A stretch of DNA of 64,000 nt from Clostridium niameyense (GCF_001243045.1 NZ_LN849007.1:62001-126000); one strand, 5' to 3'. Positions 1-8,049 are shown, counted from the first letter of the stretch. Notes: generated by a model from the sequence alone, not told the origin. Made by a program: numbers and translations.

Positions 1-1
1 A

Positions 2-184
2 CAATATGAGTGGAGTTATTATGGAAAAGCTAGTATTTATGGAAGGCGTAAAGATGTAGAAAATACAGTAAAATATTTAAAAAAGGCTATAGAAATCTGT
101 CCAGATGTAAAAGAAGAGGCTAAACATGAGGCAGATTTTGACAATGTTAGGGATTCTAAAGAATTTAAAGATCTTATTAAATAA
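2..184 (+). CDS. TPR-repeat protein, C-terminal end (5' truncated)
   Basis: An open frame enters from the left edge and stops with TAA at 182-184, leaving 60 codons. The residues carry a helical repeat pattern (YGKASIYGRRKDVENTVKYL, then KKAIEICP) typical of a last tetratricopeptide repeat, followed by a short acidic/lysine tail ending in FKDLIK. The N-terminus and the rest of the protein lie outside the window, so no function beyond a likely protein-binding TPR scaffold can be given. It converges on the gene at 238-2250 and shares a terminator with it. Confidence 0.7.
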   Translation, partial: QYEWSYYGKASIYGRRKDVENTVKYLKKAIEICPDVKEEAKHEADFDNVRDSKEFKDLIK

Positions 185-187
185 GAA

Positions 188-233
188 AGTATCCACAGAT
201 AATTAACAAAGTTATTAACAATCTGTGGATACT
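188..233. terminator. Bidirectional terminator between convergent genes
   Basis: A perfect 13-bp inverted repeat (AGTATCCACAGAT at 188-200, complement at 221-233) lies between the stop codons of two convergent genes and is followed by a T-rich stretch. The arms resemble DnaA boxes by chance. Confidence 0.7.
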
Positions 234-237
234 TTTG

Positions 238-2250
238 TTATTTATATATTTCTTCAGTTATATTATATTTTTTACATTTTAATGACACAGTTCTATGAGT
301 TATACCTAAAGCTTTTCCGGCCTTATTAAAAGTTTTATACTTCTTCATTGCTAATGTTATTATTTCTTTTTCATATTCTTCTAAAGTTTTTAAGTTTCCC
401 TCACTAATATTAATATTAGTATTTTCATCATTTGCATCTGTATTATTTATATAAAAGGGTAGGTCCTTACAAGTTATTATAGATCCATCACACATATTCA
501 TAGCTCGCTCTATTACATTTTCTAATTCTCTTATGTTACCAGGCCAATCATACTGTTGAAGCTTTATCAGAGATTCCTTATTTATGCCGCTTATATTTTT
601 ATTTAGTACAGGATTTAATTTTTTGATGAAATCTTCTACAAAAAGATTTATATCCTGTTTTCTATGTCTTAAAGGTGGGAGTGATATATTCATTACGTTT
701 AATCTATAATATAAATCTTCCCTAAAGCTACCTTCTTCCATCATTTTTTCTAAGTTTCTATTGGTAGCAGCTATGATTCTTACATCCACCTTTTGAGTTT
801 TGATTCCTCCAATGCTTTCAAATTCTTTTTCTTGTAAAACCCTTAACAGTTTTACTTGCATAGATAACGGGAGATCACCTATTTCGTCTAAAAATATAGT
901 TCCTGTATGAGCTATATTAAATTTACCGGGTTTCTTTTTTACAGCTCCTGTAAAAGAACCTTTTTCATAGCCAAAAAGTTCACTTTCTAATAAATTCTCA
1001 GGTATGGCAGCGCAGTTAACTCTTACAAAAGGATTATTTTTTCTATTACTATTATTATGAATAGCTTTAGCTATAACTTCTTTACCAGTACCACTTTCAC
1101 CACGTATAAGTACAGTGGACGTAGAGTTAGAGGCCTTTTCAGCTATGATTAAACAATCTTTTAAGGAAGAATTCCAACCAATTATAGATTTAAAGGAACT
1201 ACATAAAGGCAAATGTCTATCCAACTCATCTTTATAATAATTAATTCTTTCTTCCGATTCTCTAAGTTTTGAAGATAAATCTTTCAATTCATCAACAGTT
1301 TTAGACATAGAGATAACACCTTTAAATACGTTATCTATAAATATTGGCTCTACATTAGAAAACATATCTATGCCATCTTTAGAGTGAAATATATTTTGTT
1401 GGGATAATTTGGTTTTGAAAACATTAGCTCTAATACCATTAGGTGATAATTCATTAATATTTTTTCCTATAACATTTTCAAGTTTTATAGAAAAATGTTT
1501 TTCATAGGATGGATTAATATAATTTATTTTTCCATTTTCGTCTAAAAAACAAATTAAATCATGAGATGCCTCTAATATTTTTTGAAATTTTTCATTTAAT
1601 TCTTTTATACCTACTAATTCAGAAATATCTTGGAATACTCCTATTGCTCCAAGCATTTTATCATTAAAATAAATAGGACATCTATTTACAATCACTATTT
1701 TATTATTTATATGTTGGGTTTTACCAATTTGTTGATTTTTATTTTTTACAACGTCTGGTAGTTGTGAACTAGGTATTATTCCAGTAACATTTTTACCTAT
1801 AATATTTTTTAATGGTTCACCAATTACTTTTAAAGCATAATCATTGGCCATAGTAATTTTACTATTTGTATCCACAATTAATATACCTATAGGTATATTA
1901 GAAAAAATTTGGTCGTAGGCTATTGTATTTTCCTCTATAATATTATCTAATTTAGAAATAGGAGAATCAATGTTAATATCTTTATTTATAAAGTTACATA
2001 GTTCTAACACGGCTTTTTCAGCTTTAGATGAATTATCAGGACAAGATATTTCTATAATCTCATCTTCTTTTATTTTTAAAGAAACTAATGCTAGCATGCT
2101 TATAGCTAAAGTATCTTTAGCATCTATCTTTTTAACATAAAGATTAACGTTATATTTAGTTTGTATTTCTGTAGTTTTATGAACTATCATAGCAGCAATT
2201 CTTGTATGTATTCCATTTTTAACGTGAACAACTATACTATTTTTATACAC
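238..2250 (-). CDS. Sigma-54-dependent activator with N-terminal HPr domain (HPr-PAS-PAS-AAA+-HTH)
   Basis: Enhancer-binding protein for sigma-54 RNA polymerase. Numbered from the preferred start, residues 1-90 are an HPr-like domain, about 105-215 and 220-320 are two PAS domains, about 350-590 are the AAA+ domain (Walker A GESGTGKE near 384-391, GSFTGA loop near 431-436, Walker B IFLDEIGD near 452-459), and the end is a Fis/TyrR-type HTH. A GTG at 2259 is possible, but AAGGAG abuts it directly. The GTG at 2250 has 8-nt spacing and puts the HPr histidine at residue 15 (NGIHTR), the canonical HPr position; a serine in SMLALVSL aligns by eye with HPr Ser-46. It is divergent from ptsI, so it probably activates ptsI and senses PTS phosphorylation. 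No D54-type response-regulator receiver domain is present. Confidence 0.9.
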   Translation of the reverse strand: MYKNSIVVHVKNGIHTRIAAMIVHKTTEIQTKYNVNLYVKKIDAKDTLAISMLALVSLKIKEDEIIEISCPDNSSKAEKAVLELCNFINKDINIDSPISKLDNIIEENTIAYDQIFSNIPIGILIVDTNSKITMANDYALKVIGEPLKNIIGKNVTGIIPSSQLPDVVKNKNQQIGKTQHINNKIVIVNRCPIYFNDKMLGAIGVFQDISELVGIKELNEKFQKILEASHDLICFLDENGKINYINPSYEKHFSIKLENVIGKNINELSPNGIRANVFKTKLSQQNIFHSKDGIDMFSNVEPIFIDNVFKGVISMSKTVDELKDLSSKLRESEERINYYKDELDRHLPLCSSFKSIIGWNSSLKDCLIIAEKASNSTSTVLIRGESGTGKEVIAKAIHNNSNRKNNPFVRVNCAAIPENLLESELFGYEKGSFTGAVKKKPGKFNIAHTGTIFLDEIGDLPLSMQVKLLRVLQEKEFESIGGIKTQKVDVRIIAATNRNLEKMMEEGSFREDLYYRLNVMNISLPPLRHRKQDINLFVEDFIKKLNPVLNKNISGINKESLIKLQQYDWPGNIRELENVIERAMNMCDGSIITCKDLPFYINNTDANDENTNINISEGNLKTLEEYEKEIITLAMKKYKTFNKAGKALGITHRTVSLKCKKYNITEEIYK

Positions 2251-2262
2251 ATATATCACTCC

Positions 2263-2279
2263 TTGATAAAAAGTATCAA
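2263..2279. promoter_or_regulatory. Palindromic activator site 1 (TTGATA-N5-TATCAA)
   Basis: First of three copies of one palindrome in the ptsI/regulator gap. It overlaps the ribosome-site region of the regulator mRNA, so binding here could also autoregulate the regulator. Confidence 0.6.
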
Positions 2280-2292
2280 AGTTGTTTATAAT

Positions 2293-2309
2293 TAGATAAA
2301 AAATATCAA
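2293..2309. promoter_or_regulatory. Palindromic activator site 2 (TAGATA-N5-TATCAA)
   Basis: Second copy, one base off the perfect palindrome. Its centre is 30 bp from the centre of site 1, close to three helical turns, which would favour cooperative binding on one DNA face. Confidence 0.6.
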
Positions 2310-2366
2310 TTATATTATATTATACCTTTAAAAATAATAATATACCATAAATAATAAAGATAAATA

Positions 2367-2383
2367 TTGATATTTTTTATCAA
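2367..2383. promoter_or_regulatory. Palindromic activator site 3 (TTGATA-N5-TATCAA)
   Basis: Third copy, perfect arms around five T. It lies about 124 bp upstream of the start point predicted from the sigma-54 promoter, a normal distance for a sigma-54 enhancer element. Confidence 0.6.
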
Positions 2384-2471
2384 TACCTATTTTTATTATT
2401 TAATATCTATTATAAAGATAGTGGAAAAAGAGTGTATAATATAAGAAAATGATAAAATAACAATAAATTTA

Positions 2472-2489
2472 TTGGCATGAATTTTGCTA
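2472..2489 (+). promoter_or_regulatory. Sigma-54 (-24/-12) promoter of ptsI
   Basis: TTGGCATGAATTTTGCTA has the invariant GG and GC doublets exactly 10 nt apart, matching the TGGCAC-N5-TTGC consensus. Transcription should start near 2499, about 60 nt before the ptsI ATG. The divergent gene encodes a sigma-54 activator, which supports the call. Confidence 0.8.
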
Positions 2490-2560
2490 AATAATATTTA
2501 TACATATTGAATTGTAAATAGAGAATAATAATTTTATAGATAAACAAGGAGGAAAACACT

Positions 2561-4177
2561 ATGAAAAGAGGTATAGCTGCTTCGAAGGGATATGCGATAG
2601 GAAAAGTTTTTTTAAAGGAAGATATAGATTTAGATATAGTTGCAAAAAATATAGATAATATAGAGGAAGAGAAAATAAGATTTAATGAAGCTTTAAATAA
2701 TACAAGAAAACAGCTTGAAAATATAAAAGAAAAAGCAGAAAAAGAAATGGGTAAAGATAAGGCAGCAGTTTTTGATGGTCATATTATGCTTTTAGAAGAT
2801 CCAGAATTTGTAGGTTCAGTGGAATCAAGTATAGAAAACAATAAGATAAATGCAGAAAAAGCATTAAAAGATGTAATTGATATGTATGCTTCAATCTTTG
2901 CTTCTATGGAAGATGAGTATATAAAAGAAAGAGGAGCAGATATACAAGATGTAGGTAAAAGAATAATGTTTAATCTATTAGGCAAGGTAGGAAATGGTAT
3001 GGAGGATCTAGAAGAAAATACTATAATAGTATCACATGATTTAACTCCATCTGATACTGCTCAATTAGACAGAAGTAAGGTTATAGCTTTTTTAACTAAC
3101 ATAGGAGGTAGAACTTCTCATAGTGCTATAATGTCTAGAACTTTAGAAATACCAGCAATTGTTGGAATGAAGGATATAACAAATTTAGTTGAAACTGGCG
3201 ATATAATTATAGTAGATGGTGTAGAAGGAGTTGCAATAATAAATCCAGATAAAGCAACTATAGAAAAATATGAAGGATACAAAAAGCAATTTGAAAAAGA
3301 AAAAGAAGAATTAAAAAAATTAATAAATGTTAAAACTGTTACCAAAAGCGGTAAGAATGTTGAAGTGTGTGGTAACATTGGTAAGCCTCAAGATGTAACT
3401 GCTGTACTAGAAAACGGTGGAGAAGGTATAGGACTTTTTAGAACAGAATTTTTATACATGGATAGGGACAGTATGCCTACCGAAGAGGAACAGTTTGAAG
3501 TTTATAAATATGTAGTAGAAAAAATGAGAGAGAAACCTGTTGTTATAAGAACATTAGATATTGGCGGAGATAAAAAATTACCATATTTACAACTTCCAGA
3601 AGAAATGAATCCATTTTTAGGATTTAGAGCTATAAGATTATGTCTTGATAAAAAAGAATTATTTAAAATTCAATTAAGAGCATTACTTAGGGCATCAGCT
3701 TTTGGTAATTTAAAAATAATGTTTCCTATGATATCATCTTTAAGTGAATTTTTACAAGCTAAAGATGTATTAAAAGAATGCATGGCGGAATTAGAGAAAG
3801 AAGGAAAAGCATTTAATGCAAATTTAGAAACGGGTATAATGGTAGAAATACCAGCTGCAGCAGTTTATGCAGACGAACTTGCTAAACATGTTGATTTCTT
3901 TAGTATAGGAACTAATGATTTAATTCAATATACACTAGCTGCAGACAGAATGAATGAAAAAGTTTCATATTTATATGATCCTATGCATCCAGCAGTATTA
4001 AGATTGATAAAGATGACAATAGATGCAGCTCATAAAGAAGGTAAATGGTGTGGTATGTGCGGAGAAATGGCAGGAGATGAAAAAGCTGTACCAACTCTTG
4101 TTGAGTATGGATTAGATGAGTATTCTATGAGTGCATCATCTATATTAAGAGCTAAGCAAATAATAATGAATAACTAG
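2561..4177 (+). CDS. ptsI: Phosphoenolpyruvate-protein phosphotransferase (PTS enzyme I)
   Basis: Cytoplasmic enzyme I transfers phosphate from PEP to HPr, the first step for every PTS sugar. The N-terminal swivelling domain has the phospho-accepting histidine in GGRTSHSAI (His-187), and the C-terminal PEP-binding barrel shows GEGIGLFRTEFLYM, FGNLKIMFPMIS and SIGTNDLIQY. At 538 residues it is about 30 shorter than the usual 570, ending just after the SASSIL motif; the catalytic parts are intact. AAGGAGG precedes the ATG. No ptsH lies beside it. It appears to be expressed from the sigma-54 promoter under the HPr-domain activator, and would energise the sorbitol and mannitol PTS systems further on. 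Confidence 0.96.
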   Translation: MKRGIAASKGYAIGKVFLKEDIDLDIVAKNIDNIEEEKIRFNEALNNTRKQLENIKEKAEKEMGKDKAAVFDGHIMLLEDPEFVGSVESSIENNKINAEKALKDVIDMYASIFASMEDEYIKERGADIQDVGKRIMFNLLGKVGNGMEDLEENTIIVSHDLTPSDTAQLDRSKVIAFLTNIGGRTSHSAIMSRTLEIPAIVGMKDITNLVETGDIIIVDGVEGVAIINPDKATIEKYEGYKKQFEKEKEELKKLINVKTVTKSGKNVEVCGNIGKPQDVTAVLENGGEGIGLFRTEFLYMDRDSMPTEEEQFEVYKYVVEKMREKPVVIRTLDIGGDKKLPYLQLPEEMNPFLGFRAIRLCLDKKELFKIQLRALLRASAFGNLKIMFPMISSLSEFLQAKDVLKECMAELEKEGKAFNANLETGIMVEIPAAAVYADELAKHVDFFSIGTNDLIQYTLAADRMNEKVSYLYDPMHPAVLRLIKMTIDAAHKEGKWCGMCGEMAGDEKAVPTLVEYGLDEYSMSASSILRAKQIIMNN

Positions 4178-4186
4178 TTATTATTA

Positions 4187-4218
4187 TAGTCATGGATAAT
4201 TATCCATGGCTATTTTTA
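4187..4218 (+). terminator. Terminator after ptsI
   Basis: CATGGATAAT/ATTATCCATG stem with adjacent CTA/TAG pairing, followed by a short T-rich run. Confidence 0.6.
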
Positions 4219-4314
4219 TATAGAATTTCATAGAAAGAAATGTTTATATGAATATACATAAATAGTATTTTTAGATATAATTAAATATATATACTAAAGT
4301 TTGGAGGTTTTAAA

Positions 4315-5055
4315 ATGAAAAAAAGTTATTTAAATAAAGCATATACTTTATTAGTGTTAGGATTAATTTCATTATTTTTATTATCTGGATGTGAAAACAA
4401 TAATTTAGCATCAAAAAATGCAGGTAGTGAAGATAATAAAAAACAGGAACAAAATGTAGAACAAAAACAAAATAAAGTGGAAAATAAAAATGAATATAAT
4501 AATAAACAAGAAAATGAAACTAAGGAAGAAAATGGTGGTAAAGCGGTTGCAGGGAGAAAAAAGCAAGTTAAGGATAAAAACTTTAATCCAAGTTTTAATA
4601 CACCATGGAAACAAACAGAGAACAAAAAATATTCAGTAACTATAGAAGGAAAGGGGGAATCAGCGCAAGAAGAAGGAATTGGAGAAGTTTACATAAAAGA
4701 TTCAGAAGGAGTTATGTGGAATTTGGATTTAAAGGATATAGAACCTGGTAAAACACCAAAGTATACAATGTGGTTAAACAATGAAAATCTAATGGTTATA
4801 ATAGGACAAGCTAATGGAACTGTTAACAAAGGTGGAAATTTATATAATATAAATATGAATACTAACAAGGTAACAACAATATATAAATCACATGACCATA
4901 AGGAAGAAGTTATATCTGTAAAAAGACAAAATGATTCTTTAGAAAAATTAGATTTAATATTATCTTTGAATGTTTATGAAGATGATAATTTAACAAAATC
5001 TCATGTAGATGAAGTTAAATTTTCCCATGATAAAATAAAGGAACTAATAAAATAG
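4315..5055 (+). CDS. Putative lipoprotein of unknown function
   Basis: Residues 1-26 form a lipoprotein signal with a hydrophobic core and lipobox LLSGC, so the mature protein should be anchored outside the membrane by the lipidated cysteine. Residues about 28-80 are a low-complexity linker rich in K, E, N and Q. The remaining 160 residues look like a compact beta-rich domain (KKYSVTIEGKGE, GVMWNLDLKDIEPG, NLYNINMNTNKVTTIY). I do not recognise the family. The ATG has a good GGAGG site at -9. It sits 32 nt before the TPR membrane protein and may share its transcript. Confidence 0.75.
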   Translation: MKKSYLNKAYTLLVLGLISLFLLSGCENNNLASKNAGSEDNKKQEQNVEQKQNKVENKNEYNNKQENETKEENGGKAVAGRKKQVKDKNFNPSFNTPWKQTENKKYSVTIEGKGESAQEEGIGEVYIKDSEGVMWNLDLKDIEPGKTPKYTMWLNNENLMVIIGQANGTVNKGGNLYNINMNTNKVTTIYKSHDHKEEVISVKRQNDSLEKLDLILSLNVYEDDNLTKSHVDEVKFSHDKIKELIK

Positions 5056-5087
5056 TTATTTATAATAATTAGGTGAGGAAAAATAAT

Positions 5088-6344
5088 ATGGATACAACGA
5101 ATAAATCAAAAAAATTATATTTTAAAGCTTTAGAATTAATTAATAAAGGATATATAGATAAGGCTTTAGACTGTTGTGAGAAAAGTATAGCTGTTGATAT
5201 AAAAAACTCTTCAGCTATAAATTTAAAAGGATTATTATACTATTTAAAGGGTGATTTAATAAGCGCAAAAAAGCTATGGAAGATGAATTATAGTAGCAAT
5301 AAAGATGAAATTGCACATAAATACTTAAATGGAATGAAATTTGATGAAAAACTTCTGAAAAAATATGCAGATGCAGTATTATTAAAGAAAAAATCAAGCA
5401 TAAGAGAAGCAATAGATTTATTTAAGCAGTGTGAAGAGAGTGATTTTAATAGTATAAATGTAAGTAATAATATATCTGAATGTTATTTAAAATTAGGAAA
5501 GTACACTGATGCTTTAGAATATAATAACAAGGTAATAGCTATAGATAAAAATAATGAATGTGGAAAAAATATTAGAAAAATTTTAACTAAGAGAAAAGTA
5601 GTGAAAAGTGATAGAAAAAAAATTTGCAAAATAGTTGTTGGTATTATTCTTATTATAAGCGTATTTACGTCTACATTAATGTTTACATTTAATAGTGAAT
5701 TTAAAAATAAATATTTAGGAAATATAAAGCTAAAAAAAGAACCTAAAAAGGTAACTTCAAAAAAACAGGTTCCGCAAAATAAATCTAAAAAAGTTGAAAA
5801 TAAAAGTATTAAAAAGGAATCAAATTTAAAGTTTAATGCAGATGAAGCAAAGGAAGGCTTAAATAAAAAAGATTATAATAAATTATATAATATATATAAT
5901 TATTGGAAAGACAAAGATTTAAATATAAATGATAAATCTATATTAATAAAGGTAGAGGATGTATTAAAAGAAGAAGGAATACAATATATGTATAATAATG
6001 CTTTGAATTTATTAAAAGATAATAAATTCAAAGAGAGTAATGAATGTTTATTAAAAGCATATAGTTTTGGGTATATTAATTATTTATATCCACATATAAT
6101 TTATTTATTAGGAACAAATTATGAAGCCATGGAAAATATCAGTGAAGCTATAAAATATTATGAACAATATGATAATAAATTTAATAAAGATAATTATGAA
6201 GAAGTAGTGTTGTATAAACTATGTATACTATATGAAAAGATAGATAATAATAAATCAAAAAATTACGCAAATAGATTAATTAACCAATATCCAAGTTCTA
6301 TATATAATAATTCAAATATAAAGAGAGTTCTAAATAATAATTAA
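5088..6344 (+). CDS. TPR membrane protein, unknown function
   Basis: Residues 1-170 contain tetratricopeptide-type repeats (ALELINKGYIDKALDCCEKS, ECYLKLGKYTDALEYNNKVI). One membrane helix follows at about residues 180-203 (CKIVVGIILIISVFTSTLMF), then a lysine-rich linker and a second helical repeat region, including a TPR near residues 345-380 (YLLGTNYEAMENISEAIKYY). The likely layout is a cytosolic TPR domain, one membrane span and an external TPR domain. A GTG at 5073 is open, but AGGTGAGG sits inside that extension and is correctly spaced for the ATG at 5088. The lipoprotein gene just upstream is a possible partner. It could be a scaffold, but nothing shows its ligand. Confidence 0.75.
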   Translation: MDTTNKSKKLYFKALELINKGYIDKALDCCEKSIAVDIKNSSAINLKGLLYYLKGDLISAKKLWKMNYSSNKDEIAHKYLNGMKFDEKLLKKYADAVLLKKKSSIREAIDLFKQCEESDFNSINVSNNISECYLKLGKYTDALEYNNKVIAIDKNNECGKNIRKILTKRKVVKSDRKKICKIVVGIILIISVFTSTLMFTFNSEFKNKYLGNIKLKKEPKKVTSKKQVPQNKSKKVENKSIKKESNLKFNADEAKEGLNKKDYNKLYNIYNYWKDKDLNINDKSILIKVEDVLKEEGIQYMYNNALNLLKDNKFKESNECLLKAYSFGYINYLYPHIIYLLGTNYEAMENISEAIKYYEQYDNKFNKDNYEEVVLYKLCILYEKIDNNKSKNYANRLINQYPSSIYNNSNIKRVLNNN

Positions 6345-6409
6345 GAATAAATTCTATCCTTAATGCAGAAAATTATATTATAGTAGTTTATTAATAGGAG
6401 AGAATTAAA

Positions 6410-7588
6410 GTGATAACAATTATAAAAAATGCAGTCATATATTCTCCTAGATATTTAGGCAAAAAGGATATTGTTATAGCTTCAAATAAAATAGAAGGAA
6501 TATATGATAACGTAATTATACCAAAGGACTTTTGTAATATTAATATAATAGATGCAGACAATAATATAGTAGTTCCAGGATTTATTGATCCTCATGTTCA
6601 TATAACAGGAGGAGGAGGAGAAGGAGGTTTTAGTACGAGAACCCCTGAAATAACTCTTTCCAAAATAGTAAGTTCAGGAATAACTACTGTGGTTGGTTGT
6701 CTTGGAACTGATAGTGTATGCAGGAGTATGGGAAACTTATTAGCAAAAGCTAATGGCTTAGAGGAAGAAGGTATAACATCATATATATATACAGGTTCCT
6801 ATAGCATACCAGTTGTTAATAGTATCACAGAAAATGCTAAGTCTGATATTATACTTATTGATAAGATTATAGGTATAGGAGAGGTAGCAATATCAGATCA
6901 TAGGTCATCACAACCAAGTTTTCATGACTTTATAAAAATCTGTGCTCAAGGTAGAGTAGGTGGATTGATTTCAGGAAAAGCAGGTATAATAAATGTTCAT
7001 GTTGGAGCAGGAAGAGCTGGCATAGAATATTTATTTGAGACTATAAATAATACTGAGATTCCAATGAGTCAAATAATACCTACACACATGGGAAGAAATA
7101 AAGAACTTTTTGAGCAGGGAGTAAAATATGCAAAACAGGGTGGATTTATAGATTTTACTACAAGCTCTGATATTAAGTCTTTAGAAGCAGGAGAAATCAA
7201 AGCAAGTACTGCACTAAAAATGGCATTAGAACAAGGTGTAGATATAAAACAATTACAGTTTTCTTCAGATGGTCAGGGAAGTTTACCTATATTTAATGAA
7301 AGAAGACAATTTGTAGGATTAGGTATAGGATCAGTAAAATCACTATATGAAGAGTTTAAAGATTGTGTAACTAAAGAAAATATAAAATTTGAGCAAGCAC
7401 TTCAAGTTGTAACTTCTAATGTTGCAGATCATTTAAAATTAAAGAATAAAGGATATATAGAAAAAAATAAAGATGCAGATATTGTAATATTAAATAAAAA
7501 TAATTTAGATATAGATATGGTTATGTGTAAGGGTAAAGTGTTTGTTAAAGAAGGAAATGTTATACAAAAAGGAGTATTTGAGAAATAA
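6410..7588 (+). CDS. iadA: Isoaspartyl (beta-aspartyl) dipeptidase, amidohydrolase family
   Basis: Binuclear-metal amidohydrolase that cleaves isoaspartyl dipeptides from damaged proteins. Motifs in order are GFIDPHVHITGGGGEGG (metal ligands His-62 and His-64), GEVAISDHRSS, INVHVGAG (His-197), IPTHMGR (His-226) and SSDGQGS (catalytic Asp, about 287). The spacing between residue 158, His-197 and His-226 equals that of Lys-162, His-201 and His-230 in the E. coli enzyme as I recall it. The bridging position, a carboxylated lysine there, is therefore glutamate (Glu-158) here. Length (392) is normal. The GTG start has AGGAGAG upstream. Confidence 0.93.
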   Translation: MITIIKNAVIYSPRYLGKKDIVIASNKIEGIYDNVIIPKDFCNINIIDADNNIVVPGFIDPHVHITGGGGEGGFSTRTPEITLSKIVSSGITTVVGCLGTDSVCRSMGNLLAKANGLEEEGITSYIYTGSYSIPVVNSITENAKSDIILIDKIIGIGEVAISDHRSSQPSFHDFIKICAQGRVGGLISGKAGIINVHVGAGRAGIEYLFETINNTEIPMSQIIPTHMGRNKELFEQGVKYAKQGGFIDFTTSSDIKSLEAGEIKASTALKMALEQGVDIKQLQFSSDGQGSLPIFNERRQFVGLGIGSVKSLYEEFKDCVTKENIKFEQALQVVTSNVADHLKLKNKGYIEKNKDADIVILNKNNLDIDMVMCKGKVFVKEGNVIQKGVFEK

Positions 7589-7594
7589 TATATA

Positions 7595-7623
7595 TTGACT
7601 TGTATATATAAATATATTAAAAT
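7595..7623 (+). promoter_or_regulatory. Sigma-A promoter of trxA
   Basis: TTGACT (7595-7600) and TAAAAT (7618-7623) with a 17-nt spacer. Predicted start near 7630, just upstream of the CsoR-like palindrome. Confidence 0.6.
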
Positions 7624-7636
7624 GTAAACAAATAAG

Positions 7637-7651
7637 TACCCTGGTGGGGTA
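7637..7651. promoter_or_regulatory. CsoR/CstR-like operator (TACCC-N5-GGGTA)
   Basis: TACCC-TGGTG-GGGTA is a G/C-rich palindrome in otherwise A+T-rich DNA, at about +8 to +22 of the predicted trxA transcript and immediately before its ribosome site. It has the geometry of copper- or persulfide-sensing CsoR-family operators. No CsoR-family gene is in the window. Confidence 0.45.
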
Positions 7652-7667
7652 TATAGGAGGAATAATA

Positions 7668-7985
7668 ATGGTAAATGAAATAAATGAAAATGTATTTTCA
7701 AAAGAGGTTCTAGATTCCGATATTCCTGTATTAGTAGATTTTTGGGCTACTTGGTGTGGACCTTGTAGAATGCTTGGACCGGTAGTAGAAGAAATTTCTG
7801 AAGATTTTAATGGAAAAGTAAAATTTGTTAAAATAAATGTAGATGAAAATCCAGTTATATCAACACAATATAAAATTTCAAGTATACCAACGCTTATGTT
7901 ATTTAAAGGTGGAAATGCAGAAGAAACTTTAGTTGGATTTAGGCCTAAAGAAGCTATAGCTTCAGTTGTAGAAAAGTACATTTAG
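7668..7985 (+). CDS. trxA: Thioredoxin
   Basis: Small cytoplasmic disulfide reductase with the active site WCGPC (Cys-30 and Cys-33) in the usual thioredoxin fold, including the cis-proline motif SSIPTLMLF. The ATG at 7668 follows AGGAGG with 7-nt spacing; an upstream GTG at 7644 would read through that ribosome site and through the operator, so it is rejected. The gene is paired with a thioredoxin reductase-like gene 64 nt downstream, separated by a terminator hairpin that should make trxA transcripts exceed reductase transcripts. Confidence 0.97.
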   Translation: MVNEINENVFSKEVLDSDIPVLVDFWATWCGPCRMLGPVVEEISEDFNGKVKFVKINVDENPVISTQYKISSIPTLMLFKGGNAEETLVGFRPKEAIASVVEKYI

Positions 7986-7996
7986 CAAAAGATGAA

Positions 7997-8030
7997 TTGA
8001 GAATAACAAGTTATGTTATTCTCAATTTTC
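7997..8030 (+). terminator. Intercistronic terminator/attenuator between trxA and the reductase gene
   Basis: Perfect 12-bp stem (TTGAGAATAACA / TGTTATTCTCAA) with a 5-nt loop and TTTTC directly after. No new promoter is obvious before the next gene, so partial read-through is implied. Confidence 0.65.
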
Positions 8031-8049
8031 TATATAAGGAGTGAGGAGA

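Noticed and set aside
188-233. TTATCCACA-like boxes suggesting a DnaA-bound origin
   Set aside because: The two boxes are the arms of one perfect inverted repeat between convergent genes, fit a terminator, and no dnaA/dnaN or box cluster is near.
2257-2259. GTG at 2259 as start of the sigma-54 regulator
   Set aside because: The AAGGAG site abuts this codon. The GTG at 2250 has proper spacing and places the HPr histidine at residue 15.
4326-4625. Antisense frames inside the lipoprotein gene
   Set aside because: They are mirror frames of the Lys/Glu/Asn-rich linker, have no ribosome site and give Phe/Ser/Leu-rich nonsense.
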